DNA of 64,000 nt from Mycetocola zhadangensis (GCF_003668565.1 NZ_RCWJ01000001.1:930001-994000), one strand, 5' to 3'. Positions 26,560 to 37,745 are shown, numbered from the stretch's first letter. Program-made: numbers and translations. Notes: generated by a model not told the origin, from the sequence alone.

Positions 26560-27099
26560 ATGAGTGCGCGCGTCGTACTTCAGCAGGCTGACATCGCCCG
26601 AGCGTTGACCCGGATTTCCCACGAGATCCTTGAGTCCAATCGAGGCGCAGACGACCTCGTTCTCCTGGGCATTCCAACCCGTGGCGTCATCCTCGCCGAT
26701 CGCATCGCTGCCCTCATCTCGGGTATCGCTGGCACGGCGATCGAAGCCGGATCACTCGACGTCACCATGTATCGCGACGACCTCGCGAAACACCCGACAC
26801 GAACCCCGGCGCCGACACACATTCCCGCGTCAGGCATCGACGGCAAGACCGTCGTACTGATCGATGATGTGCTCTACTCGGGCCGGACGATCCGCGCGGC
26901 CCTGGACGCCATCGGTGACATTGGTCGCCCACGAGCCGTGCGCCTCGCAACGCTCGTCGATCGGGGGCACCGAGAGTTGCCGATCCGCCCCGACTTTGTC
27001 GGCAAAAACCTGCCGAGCGCCCAAACCGAGCGGATCAACGTGCACCTGGTCGAGCTCGACGGAGCCGACCTCGTCTCTATTGATGAGGTGCGGGCCTGA
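26560..27099 (+). CDS. pyrR: Bifunctional pyr operon regulator / uracil phosphoribosyltransferase PyrR
   Basis: PyrR (179 aa) senses UMP/UTP and controls pyr mRNA; it also has uracil phosphoribosyltransferase activity. The PRPP-binding motif [19 protein letters not shown] is near residues 97-115, ILLGIPTRG-type [15 protein letters not shown] near 34-48 and MYRDDLAK near 70 are family features. The ATG at 26560 is chosen for its AGGGAG ribosome site; an ATG 27 codons earlier would cover the leader hairpin. The stop overlaps the pyrB ATG, the start of a tightly packed pyr operon. Confidence 0.96.
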   Translation: MSARVVLQQADIARALTRISHEILESNRGADDLVLLGIPTRGVILADRIAALISGIAGTAIEAGSLDVTMYRDDLAKHPTRTPAPTHIPASGIDGKTVVLIDDVLYSGRTIRAALDAIGDIGRPRAVRLATLVDRGHRELPIRPDFVGKNLPSAQTERINVHLVELDGADLVSIDEVRA

Positions 27100-28049
27100 T
27101 GCGTCACCTGCTTTCCACGCGAGACCTCAGCCGCGACGCAGCGATCGAACTTCTCGATGTCGCCGAAGACATGGCTGACACCCAGCTGCGCGAGGTCAAA
27201 AAACTCCCAACGCTGCGCGGCAAAACCGTCGTCAATCTCTTCTTCGAAGACTCCACCCGCACCCGAATCTCATTCGAGGCCGCGGCGAAACGCTTGAGTG
27301 CGGATGTCATCAACTTCAGCGCAAAGGGATCAAGCGTCTCGAAGGGCGAAAGTCTCAAGGACACCGCCCAGACCCTCCAGGCGATGGGCGCGGACGCCGT
27401 CGTGATTCGTCACCCCGCTTCCGGGGCGCCGCAGACACTCGCAACGAGCGGCTGGATCGACGCCGGTATCCTCAACGCCGGCGACGGCACCCACGAGCAC
27501 CCCACCCAGGCCTTGCTCGATGCGTACACAATCCGCAAGCGGGTGCACGGTTCAGCGTCACGAGGGAAGGACCTCGACGGACTTCGGGTGACTCTCGTCG
27601 GCGACGTGCTCCACTCGCGGGTCGCACGAAGCAACGTCTGGCTGCTCACGACACTCGGCGCGACCGTGTCCCTGGTTTCACCACCAACCCTCGTCCCCGT
27701 CAACACCACTGGCTGGCCCGTCGCCATCGGCTACGACCTTGACGAGGCGATCGAGGGGAAGCCGGATGTGATCATGATGCTTCGCATTCAGGCTGAACGG
27801 ATGCGTGACGCGTTTTTCCCCAACAGCCGGGAGTATTCAAAGCGCTGGGGCCTCGACGATGGACGACTGGGCAAGCTTCAGGCGACTACGATTGTCATGC
27901 ACCCCGGACCGATGAACCGGGGTCTGGAAATCTCCGCTGCGGCAGCCGATTCACCCCAATCCACGGTTCGTGAACAAGTGACCAACGGAGTTTCCGTGCG
28001 GATGGCCGCACTTTACCTGCTGCTGTCTGGCGATCGGGAGGACGCATAA
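27099..28049 (+). CDS. pyrB: Aspartate carbamoyltransferase catalytic chain
   Basis: PyrB (316 aa) makes carbamoyl aspartate from carbamoyl phosphate and aspartate, the committed step of pyrimidine synthesis. The carbamoyl phosphate motif [10 protein letters not shown] is at residues 51-60, the loop [16 protein letters not shown] follows near 77-92 and [12 protein letters not shown] near 134-145. No pyrI regulatory chain is present, so control is likely through PyrR. It overlaps pyrR by one base and is followed three bases later by pyrC. Confidence 0.97.
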   Translation: MRHLLSTRDLSRDAAIELLDVAEDMADTQLREVKKLPTLRGKTVVNLFFEDSTRTRISFEAAAKRLSADVINFSAKGSSVSKGESLKDTAQTLQAMGADAVVIRHPASGAPQTLATSGWIDAGILNAGDGTHEHPTQALLDAYTIRKRVHGSASRGKDLDGLRVTLVGDVLHSRVARSNVWLLTTLGATVSLVSPPTLVPVNTTGWPVAIGYDLDEAIEGKPDVIMMLRIQAERMRDAFFPNSREYSKRWGLDDGRLGKLQATTIVMHPGPMNRGLEISAAAADSPQSTVREQVTNGVSVRMAALYLLLSGDREDA

Positions 28050-28051
28050 TC

Positions 28052-29398
28052 ATGACGACACACACCTATGTCCTTCGCCGGGCGACCCTCGCAGACGGCA
28101 GCACCGCCGACATCCGTATTGCCAACGGAATCATCGCTGAACTCGGCGGCTCGCTCTCTGCAAACGGCGCGTCGGTCATCGACGCAGACGGGTTGCTCGC
28201 GCTTCCCGGCCTCGTCGACCTGCACACGCACCTCCGTGAACCGGGCTACGAGCAAAGCGAGACCGTGCTCACCGGCACCCAGGCCGCAGCGGCCGGCGGA
28301 TTCTCCGCCGTGTTCGCCATGGCGAACACCTCACCTGTCGCAGACACCGCTGGTGTCGTCGAACAGGAACTCGCACTCGGCCAGGAAGCCGGGTACGCCA
28401 CCGTGCAGCCCATCGGTGCCGTCACCGTCGGTCTCGCTGGCGAACAACTCGCCGAACTCGGCGCAATGGCGACATCGCGGGCACGGGTGCGTGTGTTTTC
28501 CGATGACGGCTCCTGCGTTTCAGACCCGCTGCTCATGCGTCGCGCCCTCGAATACGTCAAGTCGTTCGACGGTGTCATCGCGCAGCACGCCCAGGACCCC
28601 CGACTCACGGTCGGCGCCCAAATGAACGAGGGCGCTGTGTCGAGTGAGCTCGGCCTGCAGGGCTGGCCGGCCGTCGCTGAAGAGTCGATCATCGCTCGCG
28701 ATGTGCTGCTCGCCGAACACGTCGGTTCACGGCTGCATGTGTGCCACGTTTCGACGGCGGGAAGTGTGGACGTGATCCGCTGGGCCAAGGCTCGCGGCAT
28801 CGCTGTCACGGCCGAGGTCACGCCGCACCACCTGATGCTCACCGAAGAACTGGTTCGCAGTTACGACGCGAGGTACAAGGTGAACCCGCCGCTTCGGCGA
28901 CAGGAAGACGTGCTCGCGCTCCGCGAAGCGCTCGCTGACGGAACCATCGACATTGTCGCCACCGACCACGCACCGCATCCCACCGAACACAAGGACTGCG
29001 AGTGGGACGCGGCGGCCAACGGGATGGTCGGCCTTGAGTCGGCTCTCAGCGTTGTGCAGGCATCAGTGATCGACAACGGCCTGTTGACCTGGACGGACCT
29101 CGCTCGCGTGTTTTCGGCGACTCCGGCTCGAATCGGCCGCCTCTCGGGCCACGGGCAAGGCATCGTGCAGGGCGCTCCGGCACAGGTGCTGCTCTACGAC
29201 CCATCCGCCGCACGAGTCTTCGGCACCGAGCAGCTCGCGGGCAAGGGGATGAATTCGCCATATCTCGACCTCACGCTGCCCGGCCGGGTAGTTGCCACCT
29301 TCCACGACGGCTATGCCACCGTGCTCGACGGTACGTTGCGCCCGGCAGACGAAGTTGCGCAGGCCGCGCTCAGCAGAAGGGCAGGCTCGCATGTCTGA
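28052..29398 (+). CDS. pyrC: Dihydroorotase
   Basis: PyrC (448 aa) closes carbamoyl aspartate to dihydroorotate. The amidohydrolase fold shows the metal site DLHTHLREPGYE near residues 56-67, the second histidine regions HAQDP and VCHVSTAGSVD, and DHAPHPTEHKDCEWD with the catalytic Asp near 307. It is the longer class I form, typical of Gram-positive pyr operons where it pairs with PyrB. Its last eight bases overlap the following membrane protein gene. Confidence 0.96.
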   Translation: MTTHTYVLRRATLADGSTADIRIANGIIAELGGSLSANGASVIDADGLLALPGLVDLHTHLREPGYEQSETVLTGTQAAAAGGFSAVFAMANTSPVADTAGVVEQELALGQEAGYATVQPIGAVTVGLAGEQLAELGAMATSRARVRVFSDDGSCVSDPLLMRRALEYVKSFDGVIAQHAQDPRLTVGAQMNEGAVSSELGLQGWPAVAEESIIARDVLLAEHVGSRLHVCHVSTAGSVDVIRWAKARGIAVTAEVTPHHLMLTEELVRSYDARYKVNPPLRRQEDVLALREALADGTIDIVATDHAPHPTEHKDCEWDAAANGMVGLESALSVVQASVIDNGLLTWTDLARVFSATPARIGRLSGHGQGIVQGAPAQVLLYDPSAARVFGTEQLAGKGMNSPYLDLTLPGRVVATFHDGYATVLDGTLRPADEVAQAALSRRAGSHV

Positions 29399-29936
29399 TC
29401 GCCTGATTCCCGCCATTCTCGTTCTAGGGTTGCTCGCGCTTCTCCTGACCGGTATGTGGCTCGCCTGGCGCGCACGGGTGAAGCGAGACAGCGGAGTGTC
29501 GGCGGGGGAGCCGCTTCCAGACAGCGGCATCCACCCCGTGGTGACCACCGACGTCCTCTATGTAGCGACAACTCACGCCGGCCAGCCCCTCGAACGCCTC
29601 GCGATCCGTGGGCTCGCGTTCCGCGCCCGTGCCGAACTCATCGTCGCGACGGAGGGTGTAGTGCTCTCCGTTCCCGGACAGGAGCCGATCTTTCTGCCGG
29701 CCGCCAGCATCCGCTCGTCTCGTCCTGCAACGTGGACCATCGATCGCGTTGTCGAATCGGATGGCCTGATTGCGATCACCTGGCGAAGCGGTGAGACGGA
29801 TGCCGACAGTTACGTTCGCGTGATCGATCCGGCTCAACACACTTCAGTTCTCGACGCTCTCGCGTCACTTTCGTCGACCGGCCCGGATTCGTCCCCGCCG
29901 GCACCCACCACTTCCACCGAGAGGAAGAAATCATGA
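29391..29936 (+). CDS. Membrane protein of the pyr operon (Rv1382-like)
   Basis: This 181-aa protein has one N-terminal membrane helix (residues 5-24, [20 protein letters not shown]) followed by a soluble beta-rich region of about 130 residues that looks like a PH-type fold, and a Ser/Pro-rich tail. A protein of this kind stands between pyrC and carA in many actinobacteria, including Mycobacterium (Rv1382). Its function is unknown; the tight overlap with pyrC (eight bases) and carA (four bases) implies co-translation with the pathway enzymes. I chose the ATG at 29391 directly before the helix. Confidence 0.9.
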   Translation: MSDRLIPAILVLGLLALLLTGMWLAWRARVKRDSGVSAGEPLPDSGIHPVVTTDVLYVATTHAGQPLERLAIRGLAFRARAELIVATEGVVLSVPGQEPIFLPAASIRSSRPATWTIDRVVESDGLIAITWRSGETDADSYVRVIDPAQHTSVLDALASLSSTGPDSSPPAPTTSTERKKS

Positions 29937-31096
29937 GCACATTCGGCTCAGCAGAACCCGCGGTCCTCGTTCTGGAAGACGGCACCCGCTATGTCGGACG
30001 CGCATACGGCGCAACCGGCAAGACACTCGGTGAGGTCGTCTTCTCGACCGGAATGACCGGATACCAGGAGACGCTAACCGACCCGTCGTACGCGGGGCAG
30101 ATCGTTCTCATGACGGCGCCCCACATCGGAAACACAGGAATGAACGCCGAAGACATGGAGTCGTCGCGCGTCTGGGTTGCCGGATACGTCGTGCGCGACC
30201 CCTCCCGCATGGTGTCGAATTTCCGCTCGGAGAACAGCCTCGACAGTGAGTTGACCCGCGACGGCATCGTCGGCATCAGCGGCATCGACACCCGCGCCGT
30301 CACTCGGCGGATTCGCTCGGGCGGTGCCATGCGAGCGGGCATCTTCTCCGGCGAGGACTTCCGCCTCTCGGAGGGTGACCAGCTTGACCAGGTTCGCCAG
30401 GGACCTGAGATGACGGGCCGCAACCTCTCCGGTGAAGTTTCAACCATCGACCCGTACGAGGTGCCTGCTCAGGGTGAGCGCATCGGCCGTGTCGCCGTGC
30501 TCGACCTCGGCATCAAGAAGTCGACGGTCACCTACCTCTCGGAACGCGGCTTCGACGTGCTCGTTCTGCCGCAGAATGTGACGGCTGACCACGTGTTGAG
30601 CCTCAAGCCGGATGCTCTCTTTTTCTCCAACGGCCCCGGTGACCCCGCAGCATCTGACGCGCACGTCACACTGCTGCGCGAGGTACTGCGCGAGAACGTG
30701 CCGTACTTTGGAATCTGCTTCGGCAACCAGCTGCTTGGCCGCGCGCTCGGGTTCGGTACATACAAGCTGCCGTTCGGCCACCGTGGCATCAACCAGCCCG
30801 TGCTCGACAAGACGACAGGCCGGGTCGAGATCACCTCGCAGAACCACGGCTTCGCTGTTGACCTGCCGATCGAGGGCGACCACCAGTCTCCCGAGGGCTT
30901 CGGTCGTGTCACCGTCAGCCACTACAGCCTCAACGACCAGGTCGTCGAGGGCCTGTCCTGCCTCGACATCCCGGCGTTCAGCGTTCAGTACCACCCGGAA
31001 TCCGCTGCTGGTCCGCACGACGCCAACCACCTCTTCGATCGCTTCCGTGACCTCGTGATCGCGAACAACCAGACTTCAGCAGGAGACGCAAACTAA
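29933..31096 (+). CDS. carA: Carbamoyl-phosphate synthase small subunit
   Basis: CarA (387 aa) is the glutaminase that supplies ammonia to CarB. The N-terminal domain holds [22 protein letters not shown] and the class I amidotransferase domain has the nucleophile in [15 protein letters not shown] near residue 263 and the His/Glu pair in [11 protein letters not shown] near 355. The ATG overlaps the preceding stop (ATGA) and the stop overlaps the carB start by one base. The product serves both pyrimidine and arginine synthesis. Confidence 0.97.
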   Translation: MSTFGSAEPAVLVLEDGTRYVGRAYGATGKTLGEVVFSTGMTGYQETLTDPSYAGQIVLMTAPHIGNTGMNAEDMESSRVWVAGYVVRDPSRMVSNFRSENSLDSELTRDGIVGISGIDTRAVTRRIRSGGAMRAGIFSGEDFRLSEGDQLDQVRQGPEMTGRNLSGEVSTIDPYEVPAQGERIGRVAVLDLGIKKSTVTYLSERGFDVLVLPQNVTADHVLSLKPDALFFSNGPGDPAASDAHVTLLREVLRENVPYFGICFGNQLLGRALGFGTYKLPFGHRGINQPVLDKTTGRVEITSQNHGFAVDLPIEGDHQSPEGFGRVTVSHYSLNDQVVEGLSCLDIPAFSVQYHPESAAGPHDANHLFDRFRDLVIANNQTSAGDAN

Positions 31097-34000
31097 TGCC
31101 AAAACGCGACGACATTTCCAGCGTCCTCGTCATCGGCTCGGGCCCGATCGTCATCGGGCAGGCCGTTGAATTCGACTACTCGGGAACCCAGGCATGCCGG
31201 GTGCTCCGCGAGGAAGGCGTTCGCGTCATCCTCGTGAACTCCAACCCGGCCACCATCATGACCGACCCTGACTTCGCCGATGCAACGTACATCGAACCGA
31301 TCACATGGGAAGTCATCGAGACGATCATTGCGAAGGAAAAGCCCGACGCGATCCTGCCGACGCTCGGCGGCCAGACGGCTCTTAACGCGGCCATCCAGCT
31401 GCACGAGCACGGCATCCTCGAGAAGTACAACGTCGAACTCATCGGCGCGAACTTCGAGGCCATCAACAAGGGCGAAGACCGTCAGATCTTCAAGCAGCTC
31501 GTCCTCGACGCCGGAGCCGACGTCGCCCGTTCGCACATCGCCCACACGGTCGAAGAGGCCGTCGGTTTCGCTGAGGACCTCGGCTACCCGCTCGTCGTCC
31601 GCCCCTCGTTCACCATGGGTGGCCTTGGCTCCGGCTTCGCCTACAACGAGGTAGAACTGCGCCGCATCGTCGGCGACGGCCTGCACCAGAGCCCAACCAC
31701 CGAGGTGCTCCTTGAGGAGTCCATCCTCGGTTGGAAGGAATACGAACTCGAGCTGATGCGAGACACAGCCGACAACACGGTTGTCGTCTGTTCGATCGAG
31801 AACGTCGACCCGGTTGGCGTTCACACGGGTGACTCGATCACCGTCGCTCCGGCCCTCACCCTGACCGACCGCGAGTATCAGAAGCTCCGCGACATCGGAA
31901 TCGACATCATCCGCGCCGTTGGCGTCGACACCGGCGGTTGCAACATTCAGTTCGCCATCGACCCGGCCGACGGACGCATCATCGTCATCGAAATGAACCC
32001 GCGTGTGTCGCGGTCGAGCGCGCTCGCTTCCAAGGCCACGGGCTTCCCGATTGCGAAGATCGCCGCCAAGCTCGCAATCGGATACCGCCTCGACGAAATC
32101 CCGAACGACATCACCAAGGTCACTCCGGCCAGCTTCGAACCGACTCTCGATTACGTCGTCGTCAAGGTTCCGCGGTTCGCGTTTGAGAAGTTCCCGGCAG
32201 CGGATGCCACGTTGACAACGACGATGAAATCCGTCGGTGAGGCGATGGCCATCGGCCGCAACTTCTCCTCAGCGCTGCAGAAGGCACTCCGGTCACTCGA
32301 GAAGCGCGGATCCAGCTTTTCCTGGGGCGACGAGTCCCGTTCGGTTGAGGAGCTGCTCGAAATCGCGAAGGTGCCGACCGACGGTCGAATCGTCGTTGTC
32401 CAGCAGGCACTTCGACTCGGTGCGACTCCGGAGCAGGTCTTCGAAGCTACCAAAATTGATCCGTGGTTCCTCGACCAGATCGTGCTCATCAACGAGGTCG
32501 CCGACTACATCCGTAACGCAGCGGTCCTCGACACCGAGGTACTCGTCACCGCCAAGAACCATGGCTTCTCTGACGTGCAGATCGGTCAGCTGCGCGGGTT
32601 CGGTGAGGCGCAGGTCCGCGAGGTCCGTCACATCCTCGACGTCCGTCCAGTGTTCAAGACTGTGGACACCTGCGCGGGGGAGTTCCCAGCGCTGACGCCG
32701 TACCACTACTCGAGCTACGACGCCGAAACCGAGGTTGCACCGTCTGACCGCCGCAAGGTCGTCATCCTGGGGTCAGGCCCGAACCGCATCGGCCAGGGAG
32801 TCGAATTCGACTACTCCTGCGTCCACGCCTCGTTCGCGCTGAGCGACGCCGGTTTCGAAACAATCATGATCAACTGCAACCCCGAGACCGTGTCGACGGA
32901 CTATGACACGAGCGACAGGCTGTACTTCGAACCGTTGACACTCGAAGACGTGCTCGAGGTCATCCACGCGGAGAGCCAGTCGGGTGAACTCGTCGGTGTC
33001 GTCGTTCAGCTCGGTGGGCAGACAGCGCTCGGCCTCGCAACCGGGCTCAAAGCCGCTGGCGTTCCCATCCTCGGAACAACCCCCGAGGCGATCGACCTGG
33101 CCGAAGAGCGCGGCGCTTTCTCACGCATTCTGACCGAAGCCGGGCTGCTCGCTCCGAAGAACGGCACAGCGACCGAGATCACCGGTGCCATCACCATCGC
33201 CGAAGACATCGGCTACCCCGTGCTCGTCCGCCCGAGCTTCGTGCTCGGCGGCCGTGGAATGGAAATCGTCTACGACACAGCTTCACTCGAGGACTATTTC
33301 GTCCGGATGGCCGGTCAGGGCATCATCGACGCGCAGCACCCGCTGCTCGTCGACCGGTTCCTTGACGACGCCATCGAGATCGATGTCGACGCTCTCTACG
33401 ACGGAACCGAGTTGTACATCGGCGGCGTCATGGAGCACATTGAGGAGGCCGGGATCCACTCCGGCGACTCGAGCTGCACGCTCCCACCGATCTCCCTCGG
33501 GCGTGCCCAGATCGACCGTGTCCGCGAAGCCACCCTCGCCATCGCGCAGGGAATCGGCGTTCAGGGCCTGATCAACGTTCAGTTCGCCATCGGTGCCGGC
33601 ATTCTCTACGTCCTCGAGGCGAACCCACGCGCGTCCCGCACGGTTCCGTTCGTATCGAAGGCGCTCGGCATCCCGCTCGCCAAGGCAGCGTCGCTCGTGA
33701 TGACAGGCACTACTATCGCCGAGCTGAAGGAATCCGGGCTCCTCCCACCCGTCGATGGCTCGCGGATCCCCATCGACTCGCCCGTCTCGGTGAAGGAAGC
33801 CGTTCTGCCGTTCAAGCGGTTCCGCACAGCAGACGGTCGCATCGTCGACTCCATCCTCGGACCAGAGATGCGCTCAACCGGTGAGGTGATGGGAATCGAC
33901 AAAGACTTCCCGCGCGCCTTTGCCAAGAGCCAGACCGCCGCATACGGGGGAATGCCACTCTCCGGAACCGTATTCGTCTCGGTTTCCGACCGCGACAAGC

Positions 34001-34389
34001 GCTCGATCGTGCTTCCGATCCTCCGGTTCCAGGAACTCGGCTACGACATTCTGGCCACGGAGGGCACCGCCGAGATCCTCAACCGCAACGGCATCTCGGC
34101 ACGCACTGTCCGGAAATACAGCGAGGGCGACGAGTCCACGCTCGGCGAACCGTCGATCGTTGAGCTCATCAACCGTCACGAAGTCGACATCGTCATCAAC
34201 ACGCCGTCGGGTCGGAGTGGCCGAGCCGACGGTTACGAGATCCGTGCTGCAGCGGTTGCTGAAGACAAGCCGCTCTTCACAACCATCGCCGAGCTGACCG
34301 CCGCTGTGGCATCGATCGAGGCGGTTCGCAACGGGTTCGACGTTCGCTCGCTGCAGGAATACGCCAAGGACAGGGCGTTGCGGGCATGA
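31096..34389 (+). CDS. carB: Carbamoyl-phosphate synthase large subunit
   Basis: CarB (1097 aa) makes carbamoyl phosphate from bicarbonate, ammonia and two ATP. It shows the duplicated ATP-grasp halves: [26 protein letters not shown] at the N terminus and [26 protein letters not shown] starting near residue 552, with matching [16 protein letters not shown] and [16 protein letters not shown] motifs. The last 150 residues form the MGS-like allosteric domain. Length is normal. Its stop overlaps the pyrF ATG. Confidence 0.98.
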   Translation: MPKRDDISSVLVIGSGPIVIGQAVEFDYSGTQACRVLREEGVRVILVNSNPATIMTDPDFADATYIEPITWEVIETIIAKEKPDAILPTLGGQTALNAAIQLHEHGILEKYNVELIGANFEAINKGEDRQIFKQLVLDAGADVARSHIAHTVEEAVGFAEDLGYPLVVRPSFTMGGLGSGFAYNEVELRRIVGDGLHQSPTTEVLLEESILGWKEYELELMRDTADNTVVVCSIENVDPVGVHTGDSITVAPALTLTDREYQKLRDIGIDIIRAVGVDTGGCNIQFAIDPADGRIIVIEMNPRVSRSSALASKATGFPIAKIAAKLAIGYRLDEIPNDITKVTPASFEPTLDYVVVKVPRFAFEKFPAADATLTTTMKSVGEAMAIGRNFSSALQKALRSLEKRGSSFSWGDESRSVEELLEIAKVPTDGRIVVVQQALRLGATPEQVFEATKIDPWFLDQIVLINEVADYIRNAAVLDTEVLVTAKNHGFSDVQIGQLRGFGEAQVREVRHILDVRPVFKTVDTCAGEFPALTPYHYSSYDAETEVAPSDRRKVVILGSGPNRIGQGVEFDYSCVHASFALSDAGFETIMINCNPETVSTDYDTSDRLYFEPLTLEDVLEVIHAESQSGELVGVVVQLGGQTALGLATGLKAAGVPILGTTPEAIDLAEERGAFSRILTEAGLLAPKNGTATEITGAITIAEDIGYPVLVRPSFVLGGRGMEIVYDTASLEDYFVRMAGQGIIDAQHPLLVDRFLDDAIEIDVDALYDGTELYIGGVMEHIEEAGIHSGDSSCTLPPISLGRAQIDRVREATLAIAQGIGVQGLINVQFAIGAGILYVLEANPRASRTVPFVSKALGIPLAKAASLVMTGTTIAELKESGLLPPVDGSRIPIDSPVSVKEAVLPFKRFRTADGRIVDSILGPEMRSTGEVMGIDKDFPRAFAKSQTAAYGGMPLSGTVFVSVSDRDKRSIVLPILRFQELGYDILATEGTAEILNRNGISARTVRKYSEGDESTLGEPSIVELINRHEVDIVINTPSGRSGRADGYEIRAAAVAEDKPLFTTIAELTAAVASIEAVRNGFDVRSLQEYAKDRALRA

Positions 34390-35228
34390 CAGCGACGTTC
34401 GGGGAGCGACTCGAGCGAGTTTTTTCGGACTACGGGCGCCTGTGTGTGGGAATCGACCCCCACGCCTGGCTCCTGTCTGAGTGGGGCCTTCCCGACACCG
34501 CAGCCGGCACTCGCGAGTTCGGTCTCCGTGTGCTCGATGCCGTCGAAGGCAACGCCGGCATCGTGAAACCCCAGGTGGCGTTCTTCGAACGGTTCGGATC
34601 CGCCGGTTTTGCTGCGCTCGAGGATATCCTCGCCTCCGCACGATCCCGAGGCGTTTTTGTGATCGCCGACGGCAAGCGAGGCGACCTCGGAACGAGTGTC
34701 GAGGCATACGGGCAGGCCTGGCTCACACCGGGATCTCCGCTCGAGGCGGACGCTCTCACCGTGAGCGCATACCAGGGCGTCGGCTCCCTTGCCGCGCCAA
34801 GTGCACTGGCCGAGTCCACCGGCAAGGGACTTTTCGTCCTTGCGGCGACATCGAACCCTGAAGGATCCGAACTTCAACAGGCACGGATGCTGTCGGGCAC
34901 GACGGTTGCGCGAGCGATCGTCGACGAGGTCAACACCTGGAACGCCGCGCACAGCACAACGGGCCTCGGCTCGATCGGTGTCGTCATCGGCGCAACGTTG
35001 AACCTCGCCGATTTCGATCTCGACGTCGCTCCAACTCCAGCGCCTCCGGTACTCGCACCAGGCTTTGGCCACCAGGGAGCCTCTGTGCCGGCGATGCGTT
35101 CCATTTACGGTGCACTGACCAGCGGTGTCATCGTTTCCGAATCACGAAGCGTGCTCGGCGCTGGCCCGAACGGGATCCACGCCGCAGTACGCACTCGAGC
35201 AGAAGATGTGAGGCAGGCCAGTGCCTGA
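34386..35228 (+). CDS. pyrF: Orotidine 5'-phosphate decarboxylase (PyrF, type 2)
   Basis: PyrF (280 aa) makes UMP from OMP. It belongs to the longer, type 2 group common in actinobacteria: [18 protein letters not shown] near residues 19-36, [14 protein letters not shown] near 60-73 and the catalytic [12 protein letters not shown] near 95-106. The C terminus holds [11 protein letters not shown]. It follows carB with a four-base overlap and overlaps the mIHF-Gmk gene by eight bases. pyrD and pyrE are not in the window. Confidence 0.96.
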   Translation: MTATFGERLERVFSDYGRLCVGIDPHAWLLSEWGLPDTAAGTREFGLRVLDAVEGNAGIVKPQVAFFERFGSAGFAALEDILASARSRGVFVIADGKRGDLGTSVEAYGQAWLTPGSPLEADALTVSAYQGVGSLAAPSALAESTGKGLFVLAATSNPEGSELQQARMLSGTTVARAIVDEVNTWNAAHSTTGLGSIGVVIGATLNLADFDLDVAPTPAPPVLAPGFGHQGASVPAMRSIYGALTSGVIVSESRSVLGAGPNGIHAAVRTRAEDVRQASA

Positions 35229-36150
35229 GCAAACAGTCCGCACCCCACCAGAAGTCGATCGGGTTGCGGCATCCCGCGCCGCTGTCGAGGCCAGGCGCAA
35301 GCGCGCAGAGGTGAAGAACAACATCGCAACTGGGACCGTTTCTGCCCTCACGGTGCTCGACGACGCCTTCGCGGACCCTGAGGGTGTCGCTGGACGAATG
35401 CGAGCCACAGATTTCCTGCTGAGCGTTCCCGCCATCGGGCGAACGAAGCTCACCCGAATTCTTGAGGACCTCAAAATCTCGCCATCCAAACGGCTCGGTG
35501 GGCTTGGACCCAACCAGCGCCTGCGCATCCGTGACTTCATCGCTGACCGCGAGTCGAAGAACCGCCAGCACAAGCGGTCACGGCTCATTGTTCTCGCCGG
35601 GCCGACCGCCGTCGGCAAGGGAACCGTTGCAACCCACATCCGGGAGAATTACCCCGACGTGCTGCTCTCAGTTTCCGCAACGACCCGCAGCCCGCGTCCT
35701 GGCGAAGTCGAAGGCATCAACTACTTCTTCGTCAACGACGAAGAGTTCGACAGGCTCATCGAAAACGGCGAACTTCTCGAGCACGCGACGGTTCACAACG
35801 CCTCTCGCTACGGAACACCACGCGGCCCCATCGACGAAGCGTTGAACAGGGGAGACAGCGTCCTGCTCGAGATTGACATCCAGGGTGCGCGACAGGTTCG
35901 CGAGGCCATGCCGGAGGCTACCCTCGTCTTCCTCCTCCCGCCGAGCTGGGACGAACTCGTCCGACGCCTCGTCGGCCGGGGCACCGAAGGCGCTGAAGAA
36001 CGGGAGCGGCGACTCGAGACCGCGCGGCACGAATTGGCTGCTCAGGACGAGTTTGACTACCGCGTCGTGAACGGCACAGTGGCTGATGCCGCCCAAGAGG
36101 TCGTAGACTTGATCCAGACTCGCGGCGCACGACCCCGGCGCACAGTGTAA
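35221..36150 (+). CDS. gmk: mIHF domain fused to guanylate kinase
   Basis: The 309-aa product has two parts. Residues 10-110 match actinobacterial integration host factor mIHF, a nucleoid protein: [47 protein letters not shown]. Residues 121-305 are a full guanylate kinase (GMP to GDP): P-loop [10 protein letters not shown] near 126-135, [22 protein letters not shown] near 149-170 and [12 protein letters not shown]. In Mycobacterium these are two adjacent genes; here the frame is continuous, with no internal stop or ribosome site that I can see. The GTG start overlaps pyrF. The fusion appears to be a Microbacteriaceae trait. Confidence 0.95.
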   Translation: MPEQTVRTPPEVDRVAASRAAVEARRKRAEVKNNIATGTVSALTVLDDAFADPEGVAGRMRATDFLLSVPAIGRTKLTRILEDLKISPSKRLGGLGPNQRLRIRDFIADRESKNRQHKRSRLIVLAGPTAVGKGTVATHIRENYPDVLLSVSATTRSPRPGEVEGINYFFVNDEEFDRLIENGELLEHATVHNASRYGTPRGPIDEALNRGDSVLLEIDIQGARQVREAMPEATLVFLLPPSWDELVRRLVGRGTEGAEERERRLETARHELAAQDEFDYRVVNGTVADAAQEVVDLIQTRGARPRRTV

Positions 36151-36193
36151 AAACTGTGCTCAGACGGGCGGACAGGCAGGTACCGATACCTGC
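36140..36193 (+). promoter_or_regulatory. two consecutive perfect 7-bp hairpins after gmk
   Basis: The first (GCACAGT, six-base loop, ACTGTGC; 36140-36159) covers the gmk stop codon. The second (GCAGGTA, CCGA loop, TACCTGC; 36176-36193) follows 16 bases later. No T-run follows either, so they may act as U-tract-less terminator elements, stability stems or operators upstream of rpoZ. Confidence 0.5.
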
Positions 36194-36272
36194 GTGTTCA
36201 CGATTGTGATGCAGCCGCCGATAGGCCTTCTTTCCAGAAATCCGCGACGCACGAGGAGTGTGAACTTCAGTT

Positions 36273-36530
36273 ATGGCTGAAAAACCCAAGGGAATCATTG
36301 ACCCGCCCATCGACGACCTGCTCAGCAAGGTTGACTCGAAGTACGCTCTCGTGATCTTCGCGTCCAAGCGCGCACGCCAGATCAACGACTACTACGCTGA
36401 CCTTCATGAAGGCAGCCTCTTTGACAACGTCGGACCGCTCGTCGACTCACAGGTCGAGGACAAGCCGCTTTCCGTTGCACTCCACGAGATCAACGAAAAC
36501 AAGCTCGTTGTGCGTCCCATCGCCGACTAG
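36273..36530 (+). CDS. rpoZ: DNA-directed RNA polymerase omega subunit
   Basis: Omega (85 aa) helps assemble RNA polymerase by binding the beta-prime C terminus. The sequence carries [33 protein letters not shown], the actinobacterial omega signature, and ends with [20 protein letters not shown]. It stands between gmk and coaBC, the usual actinobacterial position, after a 122-base intergenic region with two hairpins. A GAGGAG ribosome site precedes the ATG at some distance. A run of T follows the stop directly. Confidence 0.95.
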   Translation: MAEKPKGIIDPPIDDLLSKVDSKYALVIFASKRARQINDYYADLHEGSLFDNVGPLVDSQVEDKPLSVALHEINENKLVVRPIAD

Positions 36531-36545
36531 TTTTTTCTTTTCCCG

Positions 36546-37745
36546 ATGACAGACCCACTGAACGTCGTTGTCGGCATAACGGGTGGCATCGCCGCATACA
36601 AAGCGGTCGGTGTCATCCGTTTTTTCGTGAAACAAGGACATAACGTCCAGGTTGTCGCGACGGCCGGCGCGCTCAAATTTGTCGGCAGACCGACGCTTGA
36701 AGCAATCTCACGCAATCCGGTTCACACCGAGTTGTATGAAGGCGTCGCCGAAGTCCGCCACGTTGCCATCGGTCAGGCCGCGGATCTGATCGTGATCGCA
36801 CCGGCGACCGCGAACACCATCGCCAAGCTCGCCGCAGGTCTCGCTGACGATTTGCTCGGCAACACGGTGCTCGCGAGCACCGCGCCCGTCGTGATCGCGC
36901 CGGCCATGCACACCGAAATGTGGCAGAACCCCGCGACGGTTGCGAACATCTCGACACTCCGCGCGCGCGGAGTGTCGATTGTCGGTCCAGCCACAGGGCA
37001 GCTCACTGGAGCCGATTCGGGTCCCGGGCGGATGGAAGAGCCGGAAGCCATCGTCGCCGCAGCGCTGGATCGAATTCGTCCAGCGCGCCGGGACCTGGTC
37101 GGCACGCGAATCGTCGTCACAGCGGGTGGCACCCGCGAGCCCCTCGACCCCGTACGATTCATCGGAAACCGGTCGAGCGGAAAACAGGGGGTTGCGCTGG
37201 CCGAGGCCGCGCGTTCCCGCGGCGCGACGGTCACCCTGATCGCGTCGCACCTCGACGTTCCCGTCCCGGACGGCATTGAGGTCATCTCGGCGGCAACGGC
37301 CGCCGATGTTCAGAAAGCAGTGACGGATGCGGCGGCGACAGCGGACATCACAATCATGGCCGCCGCCATCGCCGACTATCGGTCGGCCGAGGTGAGCGAC
37401 AGCAAGATCAAGAAGGAAAAGACGGGCGATAAGCTAACGCTTTCGCTCGTCAAGAATCCAGACATCCTCGCTGGCCTCGCCGCGTCGAAACCGCGTGGAC
37501 TTGTCGTGGGTTTCGCCGCAGAAACCGCCGAATCTGAGGAGGAACTCCTCTCTCTGGGCACCGCGAAGCTTGCCCGCAAGGGATGTGACTTCCTCGTCCT
37601 CAACCGGGTGAGCTGGTCGGAAGGTTTCTCCACCGACCGTAATAGTGTCGTGGTCCTGTCCCGGGGCGGAGATATAGTGATGAAGGCTTCGGGCGAGAAA
37701 CTTGACGTTGCACACAGCATCCTCGACTCGCTCATTCCTCGTTAG
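36546..37745 (+). CDS. coaBC: Phosphopantothenoylcysteine decarboxylase / synthetase CoaBC
   Basis: CoaBC (399 aa) carries out two steps of coenzyme A synthesis: the C-terminal CoaB joins 4'-phosphopantothenate to cysteine using CTP, and the N-terminal FMN-dependent CoaC removes CO2. The N-terminal part has VGITGGIAAYKAV, EVRHVAIGQAADLIVIAPATANTIAKLAAG and PAMHTEMWQNPA; the CoaB part opens at RIVVTAGGTREPLDPVRFIGNRSSGKQG near residue 188. The 15-base gap after rpoZ is pyrimidine-rich (TTTTTTCTTTTCCCG) and gives no ribosome site, which is odd. Confidence 0.96.
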   Translation: MTDPLNVVVGITGGIAAYKAVGVIRFFVKQGHNVQVVATAGALKFVGRPTLEAISRNPVHTELYEGVAEVRHVAIGQAADLIVIAPATANTIAKLAAGLADDLLGNTVLASTAPVVIAPAMHTEMWQNPATVANISTLRARGVSIVGPATGQLTGADSGPGRMEEPEAIVAAALDRIRPARRDLVGTRIVVTAGGTREPLDPVRFIGNRSSGKQGVALAEAARSRGATVTLIASHLDVPVPDGIEVISAATAADVQKAVTDAAATADITIMAAAIADYRSAEVSDSKIKKEKTGDKLTLSLVKNPDILAGLAASKPRGLVVGFAAETAESEEELLSLGTAKLARKGCDFLVLNRVSWSEGFSTDRNSVVVLSRGGDIVMKASGEKLDVAHSILDSLIPR

